Assembly (NCBI GenBank): GCA_022457155.1
Contig: JAJGOT010000001.1
Span: 4,414,001-4,478,000, forward strand
Direction of reading: 5' to 3'
Source of the DNA: Cladopsammia gracilis
Lineage: Eukaryota > Cnidaria > Anthozoa > Scleractinia > Dendrophylliidae
Length of the DNA stretch: 64,000 nucleotides
This document shows positions 57,913 through 64,000 of the stretch, piece by piece. The position numbers and the translations under genes were made by a program. Position 1 is the stretch's first letter. Every line of letters starts with the position of its first letter. The notes below the pieces were generated by a model, which saw only the letters and a list, made by a program, of their open reading frames with translations, was not told the DNA's origin and made no database searches.

Positions 57913-59950
57913 CTAGTATACCTAAATGGTAAAACTGCTGCCGAAGGAGAGGGTGAGATAAGTATGCTTGCAGTAAGGTTATGAACTGAACTATTTTGTC
58001 TGTTTGAAATGGTGAAGAAAACAGTTACAGGAAGGGATATTTGAAGCGTTATGAAGGGAAATCAATGTCAATTTTTATGGGACAGGGCGCTAGTGTGATT
58101 TGAAATACATGGGTGTTTAATAAAATTTTCCTACCATTTCGGTTTTTTTTTTGTATTTTTCACAGGCTTCCTTATTCCCCCCCCCCCCCCCCCCCCCCCC
58201 CCCCTTTGTTGACCTCACCAACAAGATATAAATAAAAAAAATGGAAATATAAAAAAATCAGCAAGCTTAACTTGACGTTGTTCTTTGTTCAAAGGAGGGG
58301 GATATTTTAGTAGCTCCTCCCCACCTCCCTAATACAGTGGACATGATTTGCATTTGGTACCGTTTAAAGCTAATTAGCCTTTCCTTTTCTGGATAAGAAC
58401 TTTTAAACCGAGATTTTGTAAGTTCTTTGTGAAGAACCCTTACTGGAAATGTTTTTTTTTTTTCTAATTGCCCCCCCCCCCCCCCCCCCCCCAATCACAG
58501 GCATATTTACTGTATTTTCCCTCCCCCACTTATGCCATAATTTCCCAGAGTAATTGAAAGATTTCTACATATCAACATGCTGCAAAGCTCTTTAATAAAA
58601 CTATAAAACGACCATTTGGTCAACAATTTAAAAAAAAAAAACATTGTAAGATCAATATTTTGCTTTTGAAATATTTTATGCCTGTTAACAGAAACTATAA
58701 ACTATAAACAATAAGTATGAATTTGAAAATTGCAGTCACAAACTGTTTAGGTTCTAACGGTAACAATTTTGGAATAATATATACGAACATTTGTTGAAAA
58801 TCATCTATTAATTTTTTAACTGTTATTTGAACACATTGTAGTGACATATTGTACTCTGTCACACAGGTAATTTTTTCCACAAACTGTCAACTTTCTAACA
58901 ACATTTTACACTTGAAAGAATATAGACTACAATTTGACGTTGCTGTGTCATTGTGTACTGTGCTACACAGGTAAATTTTCACAAACTGTAAAGTTTCTAA
59001 CAGCAACATAACCTTGAAAAATAATTATTTAAGATATTGCTATGACATCATGTACCCTGCCACATAGGTATTTTTTATAAAAGTATTTATTTTCTAACAA
59101 AAATAATTCGCTTGTTAGATGTCTTTGCAACAGCTACTAAAGATTAATATGTTGTAAAATGTTAAAATAAAACTACAAAACATTGCAGTGACATCATGTA
59201 CTCTGCACAACAGTTAACTATTTTTTAACTCTTAAAATTCAATAAAAGGCACAGTATAAAATGATTCATATTTACTTTTCTCCTAAACAGTGTTCATGAT
59301 TGGTTATTATACAACATTGCTGGTGAACATTGTTTATTATTGTTCCTTTTGTTTAATTGAAGTGATGTTCAATTTAATTTCTTGTTGTACGTAGAACAAT
59401 GTTGCTTCTACAGATAGCAGGAGTTCTGAGTTCGCAATCTGAAATAAGATAAAATGAAACAATCATTTCCATTGTCAAAATAAGCAGAAAAAACAAACAA
59501 TTTTCAGTGAAATAAATGCTATATCCAACGTAGGGCACTTTCAGCCTAACAGCTGTTCACGATCAAAGTTCATATCGCTCTTGATAGCAATGGGGAATAC
59601 AAACGAATCTAAATTAGAATTAGACAAACTTGTTTATCACGAAGCTGTATTTTTATAACAGAAACGTAGAAAACAGCAAAAAAAACAGCAAGAAGCGAAA
59701 AAAGAGCTATTTACACACCGGAAAACTCACCTCCTTCTTGCCAAGAAAGCACATGGAAGTCGACTACCACTGCGCATCCTAAATCTTCCATTCGCGCAGA
59801 ACCACAATTCCTTGCGCCTTTGATCTTACCGCCGACCACAATTCCTTACGCTTGGTTAAAAAAAGTGATTTCAAGCCCCTGTAAAGTAATCTTTTGCCGA
59901 TTAGAGAGCTGCCTCGCTCGTTCGCTTCATGCTCACTCGCTGCGGCAGCA
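57913..59950. mobile_element. 2.04-kb insert in block B with gene-like exons
   Basis: Block A reads aacgta directly into ttaactggattgtgacg (42399-42420); block B has this segment between. It contains two poly-C runs (58178-58204 and 58472-58491) and three diverged copies of a tgtactctg-cacaggtaa-tttt segment (58850, 58955, 59050). A minus-strand two-exon frame lies near its right end. Short inverted CTGCTGCCG / CGGCAGCA sequence near both ends is suggestive but not proof of a transposon. Confidence 0.6.
59337..59754 (-). CDS. Possible two-exon small protein, 41 residues
   Basis: Exon 1 (59731-59754) reads MCFLGKKE to the donor GAG|GTGAGTTTTC. After an intron of 292 bp, a good acceptor TTTTATCTTATTTCAG (ending at 59439) leads into IANSELLLSVEATLFYVQQE and on to a stop at 59337-59339. 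Phase 0 is consistent on both sides. The product is short, with no signal peptide and no known family. The exon pair is plausible from splice signals, while translation is unproven. Confidence 0.33.
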
Positions 59951-62812
59951 ATTAACTGGATTGTGACGTTGCAAATGTTTTTCGGAGTTACAAATTTTAT
60001 TCTGTCATAGAATTAAAGTAAATATTAAGGGTTTTGAACCCGAAAATTTAAAACAGTTTTCAACTTTTGGGGTTTATTTAACCCTCAAAATTTACTTTCG
60101 CTATCATTTGACCATAGACACAATATACCACCATTGCTCAAAATGTGAAAACCGCTTTTCAAAGGCGAGGTAAGCTATCAATCTGGCCTTAGTCAAATGT
60201 GGTTGATTTCATTTCATATCAGCAACTGAAGGATCTAAACTCGGTCCATGAAAAGATAACCTCACCACATGTCCATCAAGTTGCTCTACTAGCCAGCTGT
60301 TATAACCTCACTCAGGATAATGTTTTTTTCTTAACAAGATAATGATTTTAGTACGAGATTAATGAAAAGTTTCCTGCGAATACAGCCGCCTCTCTCTAGT
60401 CCGTTGCACGCGGCTTTTTAATTGTCAAACTTAAGGTAGAATACCCGTTCAAACATATAGAAGTAGCAAATGGCATTAAAAACATGAGGTAAGAGTCGTG
60501 CAGGCCATGCACGCAGGGCCATTTTTTATCATGTTGAATGAAATCGTCTCTTTAACTACTGTAATTGACTTCATATTTGGTTGTTTAAAATTTTTACTAT
60601 TTCTTTTTGTTGAAATTGTTCGAAATTCATTCGGAATTTCAAAAAAAAATGTTAACGTCGTCTACCAAACTCAAGTTTGACCTTCTAGAATGAAATGCGA
60701 TGGGTTAATGGTAAACCGCTGTCATTATTACCTTTACATAATATTTGGCAAGGTCACGTAAAAACTCTGATATCTATGGAAAACGTGCTTAGAACATATT
60801 GCACAGTTGTTTTTACAATGAGTAAGAAAAAATAGTAAAATGCAATAAGATGTAGAGTTAGAAATTCATAAAGGAATGTCTACATAATTAAAAACTGATT
60901 TCCTTTTGCAGCAACGGATAAACTTCAACTACAGAATTGAACTAAACGAAGATCGATTAATTTTTCTGTTCGTCCACGCTAATTAAACATTTTAATTGGT
61001 GCAGCCTGCTGTCTCGATGGAATCTTGTTATAAAGCAACATTTTGAGGTAAAACTGATATTAATTGATTTCTCTTTTATTATTGTATACACTACAACCCA
61101 CTCAGTAATTTCTCCGATTGTTATATACCCAAACTACGTCAGATAAAAGAGCACGAGTTTAGCAAATATACTCAAGGATTTAAAAAGCTTTAAAAATGTT
61201 AACAGACAAAAAAACAAAGTGGATACTGAAAATGTGCTCAAACTTTCTATTTATTATGCATCCCCTATTATTACTAATGACATCATCACACAAATACAAC
61301 AGCGAGTTTTGTAATAGATTTTTGTATATATACATTTTCGTTTCTTTTACCGCCAACCTCGATGAGTATGACTGTGTGTGGGCTTTTTGGCTTTCGCATT
61401 AACTGTTAAAAATCGCCTCTGTTTCTTGAGCATACTGTTTCCTTTCGTCGCAACAGCTCATCTCAAACATTTCAGCCAATTGTTGTCATTCAATATCTAA
61501 ATGAAAACACTTCTTAAAAGCGAACATTTCCGATATAAAGGGAAACTTGCGTCAAAACAAAATGCACTTTACGCACTTTAACGCCCACAGGATGAAGACT
61601 GCATTCTTCGCGTGTATATTCATTCCATTTTGAAATTAGCTTGGATTACTATAACTTAATCGTAGACAGTATGACTGTGTGTGGGTTTTTTGGCTTTCGC
61701 AATAAATGGATAAAAAACGCCTCTGTTTCTCGAGCATGCTGTTTCCTTTCGTCGCAACAGCTCACCTCAAACATTTCAGCCAATTGTCATTCAATATCTA
61801 AATGAAAACACTTCTTAAAAGCGAACATTTCCGATATAAAGGGAAACTTTTGTCAAAACGAAATGCACTAGCTTTACGCGCTTTAACGCCCATAGGATGA
61901 AGATTGCATTCTTCACGTGTATATTCATTACATTTTGAAATTAGCTTGGATTACTATAACTTAGTTGTAGATAGGTTCAAAAATAAAGATCTGTTTTCGA
62001 ATAAACCAAATTGATCATTTTAGAGTTGACTTTTGGGGAGCGCGGTCAATATGGCGAAATAAATCATTTCAAAGATCACTCCTTAAAACAAATTTACGAT
62101 TCCATTGTAGAATATAAGAAACGAATAATCAGTAATGTTAAGTTACGAATTTCATATTATCTTACTATTTCTGATGTGGGCAAACAGTACCTTAGTAAAA
62201 GTTTCTTGAAATCCGACTAACATTTTCCTCTTTTTAGATACGTTTTATTTTTAATATTGTTACTTTTAATTAATGCTAGTCGTTCTGTCAAATATGAAGT
62301 AAATCATAGAAAATGTAAAAGCGTTATAGCTTTAAGCAGTGCTAAAATTCTAGAGTGAAACGCCAAAAACTCAATATGAAGACGAAAATCCCTAAAGGAA
62401 CTCGCAGATGACCAACGGGGAAGAACTCGGAATTTACTTATTAAAGGACGACCACAATTCGGGAAGGCGTCAGGATCACAATTATGATGAATCTAGACCC
62501 CTTAAAAGAGATGTTCTTTAAAAGGTTTTTCTCAATTAGTCTGTTTTCTTTTGCCACGCAATTATAGCTCAAACTCGAACTGGAGAACGATTGTCATTCA
62601 AACTAAATTAATTTGCTTTTTCTTGCTGATACTTGACTCTAGCGCTTTATTAACAAAAATAAAATCCACAAGAAGAACATATAAAAGTTCCACTTGCTTA
62701 TAATGGACGAGCACCTAGCTATCCAGTTAATTCACAGGCACGACACTCAAATAGGGAACAACATATTGCAAATTGAATATAACAATTGTAAATGGATTGA
62801 ATCCAGGAGTAT

Positions 62813-62916
62813 CAGTAGCCTGTCGAGTGTGATCTTCCGGGTTAGTGTAGTTCTGAAGAGAACTGTTGTTTTCAGAACTACACAAAGCCGGACGGTTACA
62901 CTCGACAGACTACTGA
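62813..62916. mobile_element. Short palindrome AGTAGCCTGTCGAGTGTGAT, copy D
   Basis: More diverged than the A and B copies (gtagcctgtcg; aagccggacgg). The 142-codon frame over this region is an artefact of duplicated non-coding DNA. Confidence 0.65.
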
Positions 62917-63171
62917 ACATAACAATCATGTTAAAAATCCCAACTGGCAGGAGGCAGACCAGTAAGCTATTTTACAAGCGTGTCAGTTGTTTAAGTTTTG
63001 TAATCGACTCACCCAATATCGCGAAACTTTACCCTCGGCGGAAATTAATTAAGCCAGGCAATGTTGTTCGATGTTCGCAAATTCTAAATCCCGCAAAATT
63101 GAATGACATTAGTGTAGTTTGAATGACGCAAATACACACGCTATTTGAGACGAAAGAAGCCTGCAATTTTA

Positions 63172-63716
63172 GGCCCCGTCCACACTAATGCGTTTTCGTT
63201 TGAAATATCGATTTCGATAGAAATTTTTCTATCTCGCTCTGCGATCGCAACCGCAACGATCGCAACGTTTTGGTTTCCATGTGATCGCAAGGGTTGCAAG
63301 AATCGCAGCGATCATCGATCGTAACGATCGCTGCGATCGTTGCGATCGTTGCGATTATATGGAAACCAGGCTTTAGGATAGACGCACAACGTGCGTATTT
63401 AGATGCAAATTACTTGCGAGCGCAAGTTGGTACATGCAGTTGATGATTAAGCCTGGTTTCCATATAATCGCAACGATTACAACGATCGCAGCGATCGTTA
63501 CGATCGACGATCGCTGCGATTCTTGCGACCCTTGCGATCATATGGAAACCAACCAGAGATAGAAAAAATTCTATATATCTCTGCGATCGCAATCGCAACG
63601 ATCGCAACGATCGCAACGGTTGGTTTCCATATGATCGCAAGGGTCGCAAGAATCTCAGCGATCGGTCGATCGTAACGATCGCTGCGATCGTTGCGATTAT
63701 ATGGAAACCAGGCTTA
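63172..63716. mobile_element. Cluster of three palindromic MITEs rich in GATCGCAACGATCG
   Basis: Starts with GGCCCCGTCCACACTAATGC, typical of a common invertebrate MITE end. Units at 63271-63374, 63449-63555 and 63620-63716 each have ends of the type aGCCTGGTTTCCATATAATCGC with an inverted mate. They are built of GATCGCAACGATCGCAAC modules. Units alternate in direction, suggesting repeated self-insertion. Confidence 0.8.
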
Positions 63717-64000
63717 AGGGGTATACTTTACTTTGAAGTGCACTTGGATTCTTTTGTTTTACGCATATCGCCAAGGCAACAAAAAAACCAAAAAGTGCGT
63801 TCATTTAAACGTTCACACTCCAGGTACGCGAGCTACACTTGGGTGATTCCGCACAAATCAACAGCACGTGCCATTGAAAAAGACGTTTTTGATAAATAAG
63901 AAGGGAAATATGGAGCTTTTAGAAAACGACCTACTGCAATTATTTAACTTTTTAATTACATTCAGCTGATTTTAATTTTTACCTCTTTGATACATTTTAC

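Larger units (their letters stand above)
50560..60420. repeat. Segmental duplication block B
   Basis: Counterpart of block A, with the same order and few substitutions. It differs by missing the two A MITEs, having a poly-G insertion (55729-55754) and a 2.04-kb insert (57913-59950). Confidence 0.9.
60420..64000. repeat. Segmental duplication block D, cut by the window end
   Basis: Counterpart of block C. It lacks the LINE tail. It keeps sequence related to A/B at 62510-63170 and then has the palindrome cluster before rejoining C-type sequence at about 63720. Confidence 0.88.

Noticed and set aside
62694..63122. 142-codon plus-strand frame
   Set aside because: Begins without ATG support and runs over a palindrome. 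The homologous A and B copies have stops and indels in this frame.
1..64000. CRISPR arrays, bacterial operons, rRNA genes
   Set aside because: Repeats lack the spacer logic of CRISPR, there are no bacterial gene strings and no rRNA signature. No full tRNA cloverleaf was found by eye.

Overview
The window looks like AT-rich nuclear DNA of a metazoan, most likely a marine invertebrate. An anthozoan cnidarian such as a coral or sea anemone is my best guess. The grounds are intron-style splice signals, Penelope-like retroelements with GIY-YIG endonuclease and hammerhead motifs, hAT and TA-target MITEs, many minisatellites and frequent ACATGT runs. There is no bacterial-style gene packing, and no conserved housekeeping gene could be recognised. 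Most open frames are chance or repeat-driven. The species assignment is inference.

Layout. 0-18 kb holds a 131-bp tandem array, a TTTGGC microsatellite, a TA-flanked foldback element and a Penelope-related palindrome. It also holds a 5'-truncated Penelope-like element (PLE1, 5.8-6.88 kb) with hammerhead ribozyme cores in both inverted arms, and a 2.24-kb hAT element with a perfect 8-bp target duplication. These are followed by 41-bp, about 400-bp and 45-bp tandem arrays. Three related blocks (about 4.0-5.3, 10.1-11.45 and 16.1-18.0 kb) each carry the same minus-strand exon-plus-donor signature. 18.2-23.5 kb has two tandem copies and one inverted copy of a promoter-plus-first-exon unit, with a 37-bp array between. 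23.7-34.1 kb has a decayed satellite, two MITEs, a large inverted repeat at 28.1-29.1 kb, a nested PLE2, and a 35-bp satellite split by a LINE tail. It ends with the best coding exon of the window, a 93-residue secreted peptide on the minus strand.

34.7-64 kb is a recent segmental duplication. Block A (34.7-42.86 kb) and block C (46.2-50 kb) recur as block B (50.56-60.42 kb) and block D (60.42-64 kb). Large stretches of A and B are nearly identical. Differences between copies show several insertions directly, because the other copy supplies the empty site: two MITEs in A, a LINE tail and a TTAA-flanked MITE in C, a 2.04-kb gene-like insert in B, and a palindrome cluster in D.

The recurring theme is a minus-strand exon with an AGGTAAGTTT-type donor, seen at nine places from 0.3 to 57 kb. 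It suggests the remains of a tandemly amplified gene family whose coding exons I could not identify. The two most notable signals are that exon family and the hammerhead-like folds at three separate PLE loci, two of them with altered cores.
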